A stretch of 64,000 bases of DNA. Origin: Dendrobium chrysotoxum. Taxonomy: Eukaryota > Streptophyta > Magnoliopsida > Asparagales > Orchidaceae. The notes beneath the pieces are model-generated. The model searched no databases. It was not told where the DNA came from and saw nothing but the letters and a program-made list of their open reading frames with translations. This document shows, one piece after another, positions 13,201 to 28,200 of the stretch; within the stretch, counting starts at the first letter, position 1; each line of letters starts with the position of its first letter. The DNA is taken from positions 19,032,231 to 19,096,230 of the forward strand of contig CM034311.1 in NCBI GenBank assembly GCA_019925795.1. Direction: 5' to 3'. Made by a program: the position numbers and the translations under genes.

Positions 13201-16200
13201 CCCACAAATTCTAAAATATACTACAATGGGGTTCAAATTCCTGTAAAAATATAAAATCTAAAAAATTTAAAAATGTACAAAAAAATCAAGTAAATATATT
13301 TCTTTTTAAGCTTAAAGTAATGATTCATCCACCTTCCGTAATAATTTGCTGAGGGTGATAAATTTAAGATTATCCTAAACTCACAATATTTAAATGTCAT
13401 GTCAAACATAGCACTATGATAACTCTCAAAAGATCTTATGCCAGCAAAGACGTAAAACGTGTTCGCTAACTAGGTCATTTTGCCACCAAATTGTATCACT
13501 AAGAGTTATGACCATCTAATTTCACTACTTTATTTGTGCGTGCTGAATTTTAGTCAAAAGCTAAGACGTGCATCATTTACTCTAGCGACGTAAATTTTCT
13601 AGCACATAAAAATTGCAAATAATGGCACCAATAAATTCTGATCACGACCAAAGTTCGAATGCTCCCAAATGATTTTGGCCCGTAGAGTTATAAATCATAT
13701 GATGCACTTAATATGGCACAACACCCTCTGTTAGCTAAGGTAGACTTAAAATTATCCATTTAGGCAACCACTCATCCCAGGTCAACAAGGTCCCCTAAGA
13801 TTACCTAACTCATGACTATCAACATTGATCCTTTAGTCACTTTAGGCCATCTACCTCCGCTGACTAAGTAGACCACCTCCGTTGACTAAGTAGACCACGG
13901 TTCATAATACCCGTGATGACAAAATCATAGGATCATGATTAGATTTATCATCATTTCCACCATCTGCATTAAGCAAATGACAATAAAATTTTTCATCAAC
14001 CTTAAATTAAAAAATTAATTGTTATTATATGTTAAGCATTTAGCATCAATCGATCAGCCGTAATCAAAACTTCTCTCTCATCACTAAAAGGGTTGGCACC
14101 TATGAAAACTTGAAACTAAATTATAAAGTTCTAAAAAATTGATGGAAAAATCTCAAAGTAGTGCCTTATCTGTAATCCAATCTGCCTTCTGAAAATTAAA
14201 CGTTGAACAAATTCTTCTCAAAAGAGCTAGGTAATTGGCTAAGCCTTATTAAATTAAATTTTGTATAACCACATACCTAAGTTATATTTAGTGTTCTTGT
14301 ATAACATATATATATATACACACACACACAAACTAAAAAATTTTGGAATAATGAAATTATATGAATATTGTTAGGAAAAAAATACAAATAAAAATAAAAA
14401 TATATGTTGTGCAAGTGGTCAAATCAAGAAATTTGGACTAATATAGGTAATGTACTCGCGTAGGAGAATACGAGATGTTAAAACTTCAAAAGCAGCTGGG
14501 AGTGGAAATAAGATATGCAATTTTAGTATAGTATGCCAGTAATTTAATTTCATCCGTATACATGTATTTGAATTGATTGTGAGTGACTTATGTCCTCATA
14601 CTCTTTTTTTTTGGGATTAACCCGAATTTATGATCCATGCACTAATCCCACATGTAACTTCATGTAGTGGGTGATTATGTTATATGATGCTACAATAGAT
14701 AATTGTATCATACGGTGATTGTATCATATGATTATTACATTCTTACATGCTTATACTGATACATCAGATAGCCATATCAACTTATATGGAAGTGCATAAT
14801 TATAAAAATAGTCAAATGCCCCACAACCCTGAAAGGAAAGAAAAAAAAAAGAGATGATCAGATAAGCTGAAGAAACTGTCATGTTAGGTGAGGAGTGAAA
14901 GGGGCAATGTGACCTAGTAGAGGTAGTGTGAGATCAGTATAATACGAAGCCTACGGGCATATGACATAAGGCCTACAGGCTATGACATAAGGCCTACGGA
15001 CAATAGGCATTGAAAACTCCAAAGCCTAAGGGGGAAAACATAAACTAGATATTTGGACATAACATTTTCTGAGGTTTGAAAAAAATATGAGGATTTAGGA
15101 ATGAACTGAATTTTAATTATGATTACCTATAACAATGTATGATGCAAATATTGAAAACAACCAATAAAGTATGATTTACAAACAATGTATCATTTTTTTA
15201 CATTGAATGCATCTCGCCTAATGTGATGATATTAATATTACGTTCTGCATAGTTCCTACTTGTAGTAGTTATTCCACGGGTCACGCTAGAAACTATTATA
15301 CTTAATTTCTACTCCATTATTACGACTTCGTTTGAGAAGGCTTTCTTACTGCTTCTTAAAGCAGCTTTCTAGTACAAAAATTTTCCCAAATGAAGCCTAC
15401 ATGTAATTTTTCTTACTTTCACCAGTCGATGCACCTATTAATTATTTTTTTTCTTTCCTACACTTCACTCCTATATTAGAAGTGCATATCTTGTTGGGCA
15501 TTATAGATCACCAAATGATTATTTTGACTGTTGTAGGGAAAGGGAAATATAAGGTTGAACCAAAATAGTGTCAAGTTCCATTTTATTTTTGTTTATTTTA
15601 GTGATGTAAGAAAGACCTATAAGGAGGTTAGTAGTATGCCAATAGCTACATGTTTTGGCTTCCCATAATTGCTCTGTAAATAACAATTTTGGAACTGACA
15701 AGTTGAAAGCTTCCACTTATGATGGATGTTTTAAGCTATAATTTCATTCAAAATTATTCTACAATTAGATCTCAGGAATTGTTGAAAGGTGTTGTAGTTT
15801 GGTAAGTGGATGGTGGCATCCTCTCTGTTGCGGTCTGCATCGACTATTTGAGGGATGGTCAACATGGGGCATGACAATTTGGACCTCAGTCTAGAAATCA
15901 TCTGCTAAAAAGTCCTAGCTAAACTGCAAATAAGTTTGGTTGTCAAATTCAAGTCAACGAGTTGAAACCTCAATTAAATCCAACACCCTAGAAACCCCAT
16001 ATGCAAAGTGAAAACCAAAATCAAGTTAGGAGGATGAAACTTCAATTAACCTTCAACCTCCACCAAATCCAAAAGAATATTCAAATGAAGAAAAAACTTC
16101 ACTAACTCCAAAAGTAGAAGAATTATCAAATTCAAGCCAACTAGCTACAACTTTGGTTGTTCCTCAATCTCGGTCACAACCTATTTCTCAAAGCCAAAAA

Positions 16201-19200
16201 GAGAAACGTTGGACATTTCAAGGAGGAGAATTAGTCTTAGTGCAAGCCAACTATTCCCCACCAACAATTGGTGGCATGTTTGAACTTAAGAAGGCCCTTT
16301 CATCATTGAGAAAGGATTCCAAGTAGGGGCTATTACCTCAACAATCTGAATGACCAACTATATGTGCCTCTAATTAATGATCAAAATTTGAATAAGTACT
16401 ACACAAAATATCTTCTACAAAATGACCAAATCAAAAGTGTTATGCCTAAAATACCCCTACAAGTAGGAGCATTTCTTATATTTATTTGAGCTAACATCGT
16501 GCATCATGTCAAAATTATAAAATAGACACCCATAATTATTAACACCAAGACTTATATGGTTGTGCAAGCAAAAAGAAAAATCAATTTTTAAGCAAGTATA
16601 TACAAGACGACATTTCTAAATGATCACAAAAATCCCCGTGAGATAGAGGCATCTCAAAAGTTTACATTTAAAGATTATAAATTTTTTCCACGGGGTATTT
16701 TTAAATATTCATGCTCCACACCAAGATTCCAGAAAAAATATTTAAAATAATTAACAATACATCTCATTTAATCGCACAACCAAATATAAAATCAATTTTT
16801 TCAACTAGCACACTAGGAGTTCTCAAAAGCCAAAGATTTGCCAAGTAAAAAAAAATAATAAAAAAACCAAAGTTTTGCCTATTCAACTCATTAAGATTTT
16901 GAAAGTCAAGAGAGAGGACTTTCAAATCTACGAGCTTCAATCAGTCAAGTTGGAAAAGCACAATTTCTTATAGCACCAATTTAAGATTCGAGTTTGTCTT
17001 GAAATTTGGACTCAACATGCCCAAATAAAACAGAGATGCTAACAGATTCTCTTACTCAATAAGCTATAAGAAAGTACGCAACAAGAAAGCCCCCGCATCA
17101 CTAATCCAATGATATATAATAACAACAACAATAACAAGCCTTTATCTCGCTACATGAGCTCAACTATATGAATCATTTTTCTCTATTGTGTCCTCTTAAG
17201 AGTCAAATTCTTATTTTAATCTAACAAAAAAATCATTTTTAATATTTTCTTACTAAATCTTTTTAAGTCCACCTCTACCTTTCTTAACATAGGTCGAATC
17301 CAATACATCTACTCTCCATACAGGTTATCAGAAGGCCAGTGTTTTATGTAACCAAACAATCTAAGACGACACTCTCTGATCTTATCAACTGCCGGAGCTA
17401 CTCCAACCCTTTCACATATATACTTGTTTCGCATTCTGTCTCTAAGTGTAAAGCCAACCCCTCACCACAATCTAACAAAATTTTCCCTTAAGTTTGAGGG
17501 ACACTTTTCGATCACACCACAAGCCTGATGCATTCATCCATTTCAACCAATCTGATGATAAAAGCTGTCAAATTCCAAGCTTATCTAACTTGACAGGTTT
17601 GAGTGATCCAAAAACTAAAAACTCTGTTAACTAGTCAAAGAGTTAAATTTAAGAAAAAAAGATGATCCTCATTCAAGAAATTATCCATGCTATCATACAA
17701 GAAAATTCCCTAATATATAAGTTCCAAGATCTTGAAATCCAAGAAAAGATATCTCTAAGTCTACAAGCAACAATAAACCAAATTGAAAAAGCACAAGCAT
17801 AATATAGCCCAAGTCTAGGCATTGAGCATGTTCTAAATGTTGGACTCATCAAGCCCAAATATAACAGAGTTGATGATAGCTCTTATTATTCAATAAGCCA
17901 TACAAACGTCCACAGTAAAAAAATCCATGTTTCATTAACTTGATGACAAGAACTATCAAAGTTCCAATTAATAAGTTCAAATGGCCTAAATCAAGAAAAT
18001 CTTCTCAATTGATAAAACGGTCAAAGCAAATCAAAAGAATGAAAGGAATAAAGCTAAATTGATATCATTATCAAAGTCAAATATCTAATTCCTTCAATAA
18101 GTTTGAAAAGCAAGAAGTTAAGGCCGAAAAAATTTCTCTTTGACAAAGTATAAAGTATAGGACCAAAAAAGTTATATCAAAATTCGTTCAAAACCGAGGT
18201 TGAAACAATGGAATTTTATTAACAATAAGTCCATTACGCACAAAACATTGGACAAATGACTCCCTCCATCAAACTAACAAAAGCTCATGTCAGAACGTGC
18301 ATCCTTCATAAAGTCTGCCAAAGTAAAAAAAGCATAAAACTAAAGATATGCCTATTTTTCTAAAAAGCCGATGGAAACAAACAATTCCTTCCAATATTCC
18401 AAATAAAAAGCACAAGATAAAATGTATGCATACTTCTTGACAAATCAATGAAGACAAATCATGCATACTCCTTCGTCAAGTCTGTTAAAGCACAAAGTTA
18501 GAACAAAAGAAATTTCAAATTTCAAAATCACCAAAAGGAAATCATCATCATCAAGTCCATCAAGCATAAAGCATCTAATCAACAATAACCTCATTGTCCC
18601 AACAAGATATTGCAACCAAGCGAAAGAAATTCAAATCCAACACCTGACATTAGGGTCAAACTCTATCAAAAAGAAGGCGTCAAACTTTAACAAATGCTTC
18701 AAAATCAAGATTCAACAACAACCAAAGATCAAAATACAATATTGAATGCCTTCGTGTCAGATATATTGAATGCCCACATCCTTGAGGTAGGATGTTTTAC
18801 AGTAAAACATTTCTAATGCACTTCTAGCATGCAATGCAAATTAGATGAGATTTATCGATGCAAAAAAGCATGTACCTTTGGTGAAAAAGCAAGCATTTAA
18901 TCTAAGAATAATTATATACTACTTTTAAAGAAAATTGAAAAATAGCAAAATCCAATTCAAACGAATAAAATTTTGGCAATGAATAAGAAGTCCAGTATCA
19001 TGAAAACAATAAAAAATGATAGAAATTTCATGCAGAAAAAATAAAATCAAATTGCAGAAAATTTGACAAAATTAGGTCACACTTTCAACCAATGAAAATA
19101 AACAAAGAGAAGAAGAAGTGAAAGAGAGAGAATTGAAGGAAAAGGAATGAAGTAACAACTGGACAAGTTCACACTTGATGATTATTATCATATAAATAAC

Positions 19201-22200
19201 GATTTACAAATCCAAAAAAATTTAAGTTATAAAATTATTATTTTAACTGCCTTGAAAGGCCTATTTATAGACCTCATGAAATAACATAAATAGCACCACT
19301 AATGAATAAGCTTGCAGAAACACAGAAGTAGCCTAAAATTTGCAAATAACAGAAATCATCGGAATAGTCAAGGCAATCACAAGGAGACCCCTAAAAACAG
19401 AAGCAAAAAAGCCATACGAATAATTCCCTGAAGAAGCAAAATAGCATCTTATGCTTTCACCAATAGCCAGAACCTAAGAGACTCACAAACAACCACAACC
19501 GAGGAACTTTCAAAACAAAAAACAAAAAAATTCGGCACAATCCAATAAAATAGCCGCAAGGAACCCTTGTAAGTAGCTACAACAGAATATTGCTTTCTTA
19601 GGAATCAAAGGAAAAGGCATCGCACCATGTTGCCTAACATAGGATAGTATAAGTCTTGCACATGTGAATAAACCGAAGTTGAACGAAAATTCAACTAAAA
19701 TGTCCATAAATAACCTATTGATGCATGAAAACAGCACTCAGAAAAAAAAAAGAATACGAACAGTATGTAAGTTATATCAAAGTGTCTTCATTTACTAGCT
19801 ATACTGACTAGTAACTGATGCTTAAAATACATTTTAAATAAATTTGAATTAGCAACTTCATCACTCAATCATGCCTTACAGCCATAATATTATAATTAGA
19901 ACCACCTGAAATATACCTCAAATAAGTAAAACTGACTCCAACGTTTAAGCAAACTTTGCATGTTACAATACTGTGGCTCGGAAACAATTGCTTATGCGAG
20001 ACAAGGTGTATGTCCTAAAAACACCTCAGTTTACAACTCGCGGATAAAGGGTGACTGTTTGTGCCTTCGTGCACATAGATCAATACAGATGCGTTGAATA
20101 TGATCACATTAGGGACAAGTTCGGCAGTAGAAAGAAGGTTTCAACTTCTGGCATTTGTTCAGATTATATCTTGCAGGATTTCAACGTGAATTTTCAGCGT
20201 GAAAATGGAATTATGATAATTTTGATTGACAGGTCCATGCAGATTACACTAAAGCAAATACCACTCCCCTAAGCATAATTAATCATCATCATAAATAACC
20301 TTATCCCAACTATTTGGGTTTAGTGGTTAAGTATGCTCAAGAAATATTTTGTAAAAGAGTAAAAAGAGTTTATTCACCAAACAATTGAAAGCTATCAAAG
20401 ATTGTGGCCTACCATACTAAAAAGGCGCAAAAGATCTGAATCAGCATTATCAGGATCAGGAGTCTTCAATTTAGCACTTATGGTTATCAGTGAATCGTAT
20501 GCCAACTTTCTGGATTCCTTCTTGGACTGCATATTCAAAACAAATTTTACGCAATAGTTGCAATCAGGAAAAAAGTATCAGTTGTATTACATAAGCAAAA
20601 ATGCCAAGCATTTTCTTTCAACTTCAACAATCTGAATCCTTCTCCTATCATGCATTTTGTTGAAACATCCTCATAACAGAATCTCTAATAATAGTTTAAG
20701 CTAAACTCCAAAATTCAATAAGCTAAGATTCTCTAGATCACATTCCATGCTCAGAAAGCTGGATCTTCAGTCTAATATAAATAATTTCAACAAATACTAT
20801 TCTAAGCCATTTCATCAACTATGAGCGTAAACAGATCAGATTACTACAAAAAACAAATAGTCTAAACCTGCATTTTCATAGGAAATAAGTTTCATGCAAT
20901 AGTGTTAATACGGTTAATCTAACAAGCAGTAGTGTCATCTTCATTTGGCTTCTCAACAAGAATGGGTCGACAATGATCACCCCACTTGAAAAGTACAATA
21001 CAATTTGTTGTACATTCAACACTACACAAAGGGCCAGTCTTGGTTTGTCAATAAAAGCAACACCTTCTACATTGAAGAGGTTGTAAACTGGAATGTCTTG
21101 AACATTCAGAAATTATATATTCTCTCCAACTTATCAATACTTCCATACATGTCAAGTATTACCAATGTGAAAGGTAAATCATCAAAAGCTGGCATTCTGT
21201 TTACAAGGATACACTTCAATAGCAAAACTTTAGCTTGCAAGTTAACTTTGCCTTTTTGGTGAACTTTAGTACTTCATTTGGATGTACCCAAACAAACCAC
21301 TACAACACATGCATTTGTCAAAGCAAAAAAGCTTTAAGAAAAAAAAATAGTAGTATTTGAATTCATCTAGATATATATTGGGAAAAGCATCAGTGATTTT
21401 TGCAATGTCTTGAACAAGACTGCTGTTATTATTTCATGTACTAGTAACAATACATTGATTTAAAAAAAGGGGGCATACTCAAAGACATTGAAACTCCCAT
21501 TAATGCAGGATTTGGGTAAGGATTATGACTGCAGTCTTACTCTACACGATTGAAAGGTTGTTTGTGTGATTTGAGCCCATCAACTCTCAATTACAATGAT
21601 GATAATCTAGCAATGATCTAGGCATACTAATGCATGACATGACAATCCATAAAATGAATATGCTTAGCTTAGTTATGCTATTACACTCTTTAAGGTCAAA
21701 TGTAAATGTTTAAGTTATGCTATCATGTTATCTTTGAATGCTGTCCTGTTATGTGTTATGCTTCAGAAAAGTCTTAAATCTTATACGAAAAAGGACTTAA
21801 AATAATTATTGTAGTAGGATTTGTATTGTCCTTACTAAAAGCATAAGGATTTATGTATAAAAGTGTACCCTAGCTTTCTGAATAGTGAACAAATGAATGA
21901 ATGGCCCCTCATTGGTTTTTCCTTATATGAGTACCCGCACATGGGTTTTTCCTCTTTCCATCTTTTGTTGTGTAGTACGAACGGTAGCTGGAGATCAAGA
22001 AGGTAGTCTCTTGTGCGATGTGTAAGCTTTCCCTCTTTTGTAGACTATTAAGATACAGTAATCCCCTTATCTCTATCTTTTCATCGTTTCTTTCTGGGTT
22101 TAATTAACATTTTCATGTTTCCACTTCATTCTGCATTATTTTCTTATCAAAGAAGATTAATGGATAATGTTTTCTTGATGCTGAAATTTGCTACAAAACT

Positions 22201-25200
22201 ATTGTTTTCACAATATCAAAGTGAGTTTTCATCTTCTTCAATAAACAAAGTTAATTTGTTTAAATCTTTTCTAGAAAGATTATGCCTTCATGATGGAACT
22301 ATCGACAAAAATTCACTTCATTCCAAGTTTGTTTGATGCTAAAAAAAATCTCAAACATTCAAATTTTCTTGGTCCATTTTTGAGGTCTCAGTGTCCTGTA
22401 GAAAACTTTCAATTTACTTTTCTAACTCTTAATTTTTCTCACATTAGCATCCCTTACTCATCTTTTCTATCCTCATTCGACATATTCATTGATTCCCGTG
22501 ATAAAGCCTCTAGAATAATTGAGTCCTAACAATTGACCTCACAACTTGCTCCACAATTCAATACAAATACATGTTATTCAAAACTGGATGGGACTGCCCG
22601 GTTCGACCAGTTCAACTGTTGACTGATCATATGGTCAATCTAGACCATCTTAAAAATTGGCACTGCATCAAATTGATTTAAATTGGTCAGAACCACTGTG
22701 CAACCGATGAATCAATCCCGATTTTTTAAAACCAGCCGGTTCAATTATCATCTCATTTAAATAATTAAATAAATTTATTTAATAAATTTAATATAAAATA
22801 TTGAAAAAAAATATATTAAACTTAATTTGACTCGAGTCATCCTTGACTTGAGCTTGAGTTTGATTAATTAATTAAGTTGGAGCTTGAGCTCAAACTTTTA
22901 TTATGAAAGAGAGAAAATGATTATAATTCAAACAATTATTATAATAAAATGATAAAAAGAATGAAAAATAAGAAGAAAAATAATAAAAAAATTACTTAAT
23001 ATAAAAAAATGAAATATAAATTTTAAGCATTTTTAATAACTATGTACTTAAAATCCATATATTTTAATATATTGCAGGTGCATTTTATATTAATATTTTA
23101 AGTACTCAATAAACAGCTTGTGAGCTAATGAGTCAAGTCAGCGCTAGCTCAAACTTGACACGACAGTGTCACACCCCATTTTAATCCTCCTAGTCAACCT
23201 AAGGTATAACAAAGATGAAAAATCCTAGCAAATACATTTCTTACTAACACACATCCTGAACTACATTCATCAGGAACAAGTAGGAAATTAATTTGTCCAT
23301 ATTGCCCCAACACAAATAGACTCCAACCATAGAATTAGATCTAATGATTATATGTTCAAAAGCATGCATAATATATATCAAAATGAAATACAGAGCTATA
23401 CTAAAAACTTCGAGTAAAATTTTATATACTCAAAACTTTGATTTACAGCTTACTGATTAGGGGTGTCAATTCGGGTCGACGAGTCGGGTTCGGGTCGAAC
23501 CCAAAATTGACCCGACGCTACTTGACACGACCTGAACCCGACCCGTTTGTGCAAACGGGTCAGAAAACGCAACCCAAAATGCAACCCGGACCCGATCTGT
23601 CGGGTTGCTGGGTTGACATGACCCGACACGAAACCAGCTGTGTCTGTGGGAATGCGTGACGAGACCGTCAAGATGGACCACGGCTGAGGCGTGATGGCAT
23701 GGTGAACGAGGCACATTACGCCATGACGGCGTGTGAAAGCAAGGGACGCGATGCCAAGGCAGCCAGATCGAGGCGCTGCGGCTGCCTCGTCCCGTCGTCC
23801 GGGAGTGCTCTCATGCCACATGGGCGTGGAGCCGTGGACCATAAGGCAACCAGACCGAGGCGGTCAGGACTCAGGCGGGTCGGGCGCGTCAGCACGTGCG
23901 GATGTGGGCTGGGCATGATCAAAGACCATGTGAGTCACGTGACGTGCGACTGCATCACAGCTGCACAGGCAAAGGGCTATTGGACCAGGACCCGGGTCAA
24001 CTTCGGGTTGATTTTAGGTTTTCGGGTCAACCTGAACCCAACCCATTTTTACAAACGGGTCGAAAACTCGAACCCAACTCGTTTTACAAACGGGTTGACC
24101 CGCCCCAAATTTTTTCGGGTCATGTCACTTTTTGACACCTCTATTACTGATCAATCTTTTATTTAAAATCAAAATTGTACACCCAAAATGATTATGTATA
24201 CAAGGCGATCTCTTGCCTAAAGCTCCCCTGACTCATTTCCTTTTCTTGTAATACATCAACTAGTGAGCTAAAAGCTTAATGAAATTCACAATTCTATTAC
24301 AAGAGCAAAAAGAAATCAATATGCATGTTGATATTTTGAACTAGTACAAGAGTCAAAAGCCGTATACATGCATAATTTGTAAAAAAATGAATAAACTATA
24401 TCTCATTTTAGTAAATAATCAATGTATAATACTATGCAATTTATTATATGAAATCTTTCAGGTTTTCTCTCATGTCTCTTATCTTATTTATTTAAGTTAT
24501 TTTAAAAAAGTCACATGATAGTTATAGACTTTAACATAGTCATAATATGTCATCACCTAGCCAGTCAACTAACTATTTATTAATGGCTCCTCCCTTCAAG
24601 GTTGGATCGAAAATTATAACCTTTAGAAAAGAAGTCGGGTACCACCTATGCGATCCCTACTAAGATTTATCTCGTCAGGTCTTTTGTATTTCCTTGCACA
24701 AGTTATCACTTGCTGCCTATCCCTCATAACATGATTTTTCTCAATTTTCATTATTAATCATATTTCACTTTACATATGAGATTTATTGAGCATGAATGTA
24801 TAACTGATGATAACTAAAATATCATAGCAACCATCAAAGATATAAAGTAACAATACACAATTGTCATGAATACAAAATATTATACATATGAAATAAATTC
24901 TTTATGAACAGGTAATCATAAACATGGAACTTTCATTGTTATTGAAATATCCATCATAAGATTAATATAAAGAGAGGTTATAAGATTTGGACATAGACAT
25001 TGTTACTTCATGTACCAGTGATTAAGTATCTCACCTTATTTTCTAGGTTAACAAGATGGTTTGACACCTTATGATACCCCGACTTATTTTTCTTGTATAA
25101 ACAACCTAAATAACCCATAATTTTTGCAAATTATCAACAAACTCTAATTTAAAATTTCAATTTACAACAAATTTAAAATAAGATTTTAAATCAATTAAAT

Positions 25201-28200
25201 TTCTCCTCATTCAAGTTTTCTTATTCCTACAATACAAAATCGAACACGATAAAACTTTGTACCTAATTTCTTCCTCCCTCTTTCTTTACTTTTCTTTTCC
25301 TTCCTCTTCTCCTTTTTCCTTTTTTACTTTCTCTATTTTTAAGTTGCTATAGTACCTGGTATAGTAAATTCGCTATAGTGCCTCCATTGCTACAATGCCA
25401 CCAACAGTCGCTACTTTCGCCTTCTTCTGACGTCCTGCACTCGGGAGGCTGCTGCTTCTACTCCAGAGGCCAATTACTAGAGGATAGTGCGAATGGAATG
25501 GATTTACTACTTATCTAATATACATATATATATACACACACACACACGTTATAATATAATTGATGGTTATGTGATTAAATTTCAGCCCAAAAGTTTTAGA
25601 TCAAACCCATTCATTTGAAATTAAGTGGAAAAATTAGAATTCCACTAACAGCTACAGTTTTTAATAAATGAACAATTAAAAAAAACTGCCTGAAAAAAAA
25701 ATACAAATCAAAACTAATTCTATAACTTTCACATTCTTGCAAACTAACATATACTTCTATTGATGAGGACATCAGGACTTGGAGAGTTTACCAGAGGCAG
25801 GGCCGTCAATCTACGGCCACGATCGCTCCGATTTATTTTAATTATTATTGTATTTGATGTATTATGCTTTTATGTTTCATGAGTTATTGTATTTCTTTTC
25901 CGTTTATGCCCTTCCTTAAGGGCCTTGTCCTGTGTATGCCCTAAGGGCAATTGCGTCTTTGTATTGTCATTATTTCTTAGGCTATTTAAAGTCTCCCCCT
26001 CTTCATGTGAGGGTAATGAATGATTATTATGAAAAATATTCTGCATCCATGTGTTTGGAGTGAGAGCTTGAGAGTTTTAGGAGGGAACTTTGGTGAAGTC
26101 CCTTGGTGAAAGGCAACGGATCACCCACCAATCTTGGAAGAGTCCAGGTTCGTAGTTTTATCTCTTCTTCCCTCTCCCTTTTTTTTTCCTCCTCCCTTGC
26201 CCGTCGGTCAAGCCCCAAGCCACCGATCCCTTACTTCATCAAACCATCGGACGACCCCCCTCCCAACCCCAAAGCCGCCGGCCTCCACTCCAAAATCAAG
26301 CTCCCACCCACCGGCCAACAAGAATCATCCCACCTCCCCAAACTGCCACCCTTCTATCCCCCTCTTCATCTTCAAGCCACCAAACCCAAAGCCGTAACCC
26401 TAGTTAGCCGCCGGCCTTCCCCTCCCATGGATCCAAAATCGATTGTTTGCTTCTTTCCAAAGTAGAGCATAAAGAGTAGGAGGGAAATCCAATTCAAAAT
26501 CTGATCTCAAATTCAGATTTTGAATTCTTTCCTAAATCGACATAATCTATATTAGGAAAGTGTTCAATTGTTGGATCTAACTTTAAATTAAAATTAAGAG
26601 GAATCTTTTGCTCATTAATTCCTCCTAATTTAGCCGAGACCACTTAGGGAAACCCATCCAATCAATCCCTACTCCAAGCATGCCGCCAACCCTACTTGCC
26701 CCTCCTCCCTTTCTTTCCAAATCTCCTCTAGGGAGAGAATTGAAGACTTACCTAATTTAGATCCTCTTAAATTTGAAAAGATTTCACATTTCAAATTTAA
26801 ATTTATTTGAATAAGAATCCTTTCCTAAAATAAGATTAATCTAATTTAGACACTTTCGAAATCTCCTCAAATCTGAAATAATGAGAGATCCTCTCTTAAT
26901 ACTCTTTCCTTAATTAACATCTTATGTTTGGAAAGAGTTCAAATCCCCAATCAATTCCTCCATGCTTGGCCGGCCCACCACCTCTCTCGAATTCAATTAA
27001 CCCCAATAATTACTCCTATTATTTCCCCATCCAATCCCAACCTAAGTAGCCGCCCCCTCACAAGCCCTCTCCCACATTACCTCCTTTTTTTTCTGAGATT
27101 CCTGCTGCTGTCCACGTATTCCACTAAGTTTGACTTGCTGTCCAGCACCCATGAAGGCCATAGACTGTTGTCCAGAACTCACAACATTTTATAGAAGCTG
27201 TCCACATAATTCTCCTCCTCATCCTTCAAGATCTCATGCATCCATTAGGGGGAAATACCTGGAATTCCCTTCTCCAGCTTGCTGTCCAGATTCCTAGATT
27301 GGTTCCATAAGCTATTCCAAGGATAGGAGCCTTGATAACTGCTGTCCAGAGCCTACAGGTTGCTGTCTACAGATTCCAGACCATGCTAGTTGGTTGTCCT
27401 CCACCCAGAAACTGCTAGAATGCTGTCCAAAGGCCACTAGGGAGTTAGAGTTGCTGTCCACTCTTGCTCACACATTCAAACGATCATACTCGAGCTTCAT
27501 AATTCCTATTTCTTTGGGTAAACTCTTCCTCCAACTCTCTTATCTTCATAGTTGCTACGCAATTGTGGCCTTAGTTGATTCATGAAGATAGTGTTAATGC
27601 TCCTCCGCTAAAATCTATTAATTGTAGAGAGTTGAGTGAGTGGATCTTCCGTAGTGACTAGTCTTATTATTAACATTGGGATACCTTGTTGAAAATCATC
27701 CATGTATGCAACGTTGGATTAATTGACTGTTTACAATCTTAACTCCTACGCATGTGATTTAGCCTAAGCTTATTTCACTACTCTTTGTGTTTTATTTTGT
27801 CATTAAAAATCACTATAAAGATATAATTATTGTGCTCTAAATATTAAGCATGCAAATTTCTTAAGCAATTCATCTTTACATGTATGTTCTACATCATCTA
27901 TATATCAATTTGCTCAATTTGACAAGTAAAATACAATGAAATAATATTTTTTTTTATAAAAGGTAGTATCTTGGAGTATAATTTCTGAGGAAAATTTAAG
28001 CTTACCATTTTAAAAATTTAAGGGTATTGTAACCAGCTCATCAAGCTCGACTTATAAGTCATTTATCGTGTCGAGCCCGAGCCGGCTCATGGGTCAACCT
28101 GACTTACTTACACCCCTAACCCTATGTGAGTACATTACAAATACTTTGAAAACCAAAAATGCTATGAAAATAATATCAAGACAAAGTTAATAAGTGATGT

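Noticed and set aside
23450..24166. Several overlapping open frames on both strands
   Set aside because: GC-rich GGGTC word repeats of the hAT element lack stop codons. No domain and no conserved start.
24144..25760. Intact gypsy element between 23.2 and 25.5 kb
   Set aside because: End-like words (tgtcacacccc near 23168, tgatacccc at 25071) exist, but no coding interior, LTR pair or TSD could be matched.
26103..26465. Proline/serine-rich open frame starting at an ATG
   Set aside because: It lies in the solo LTR defined by TCTAT duplications, is low complexity and has no domain.
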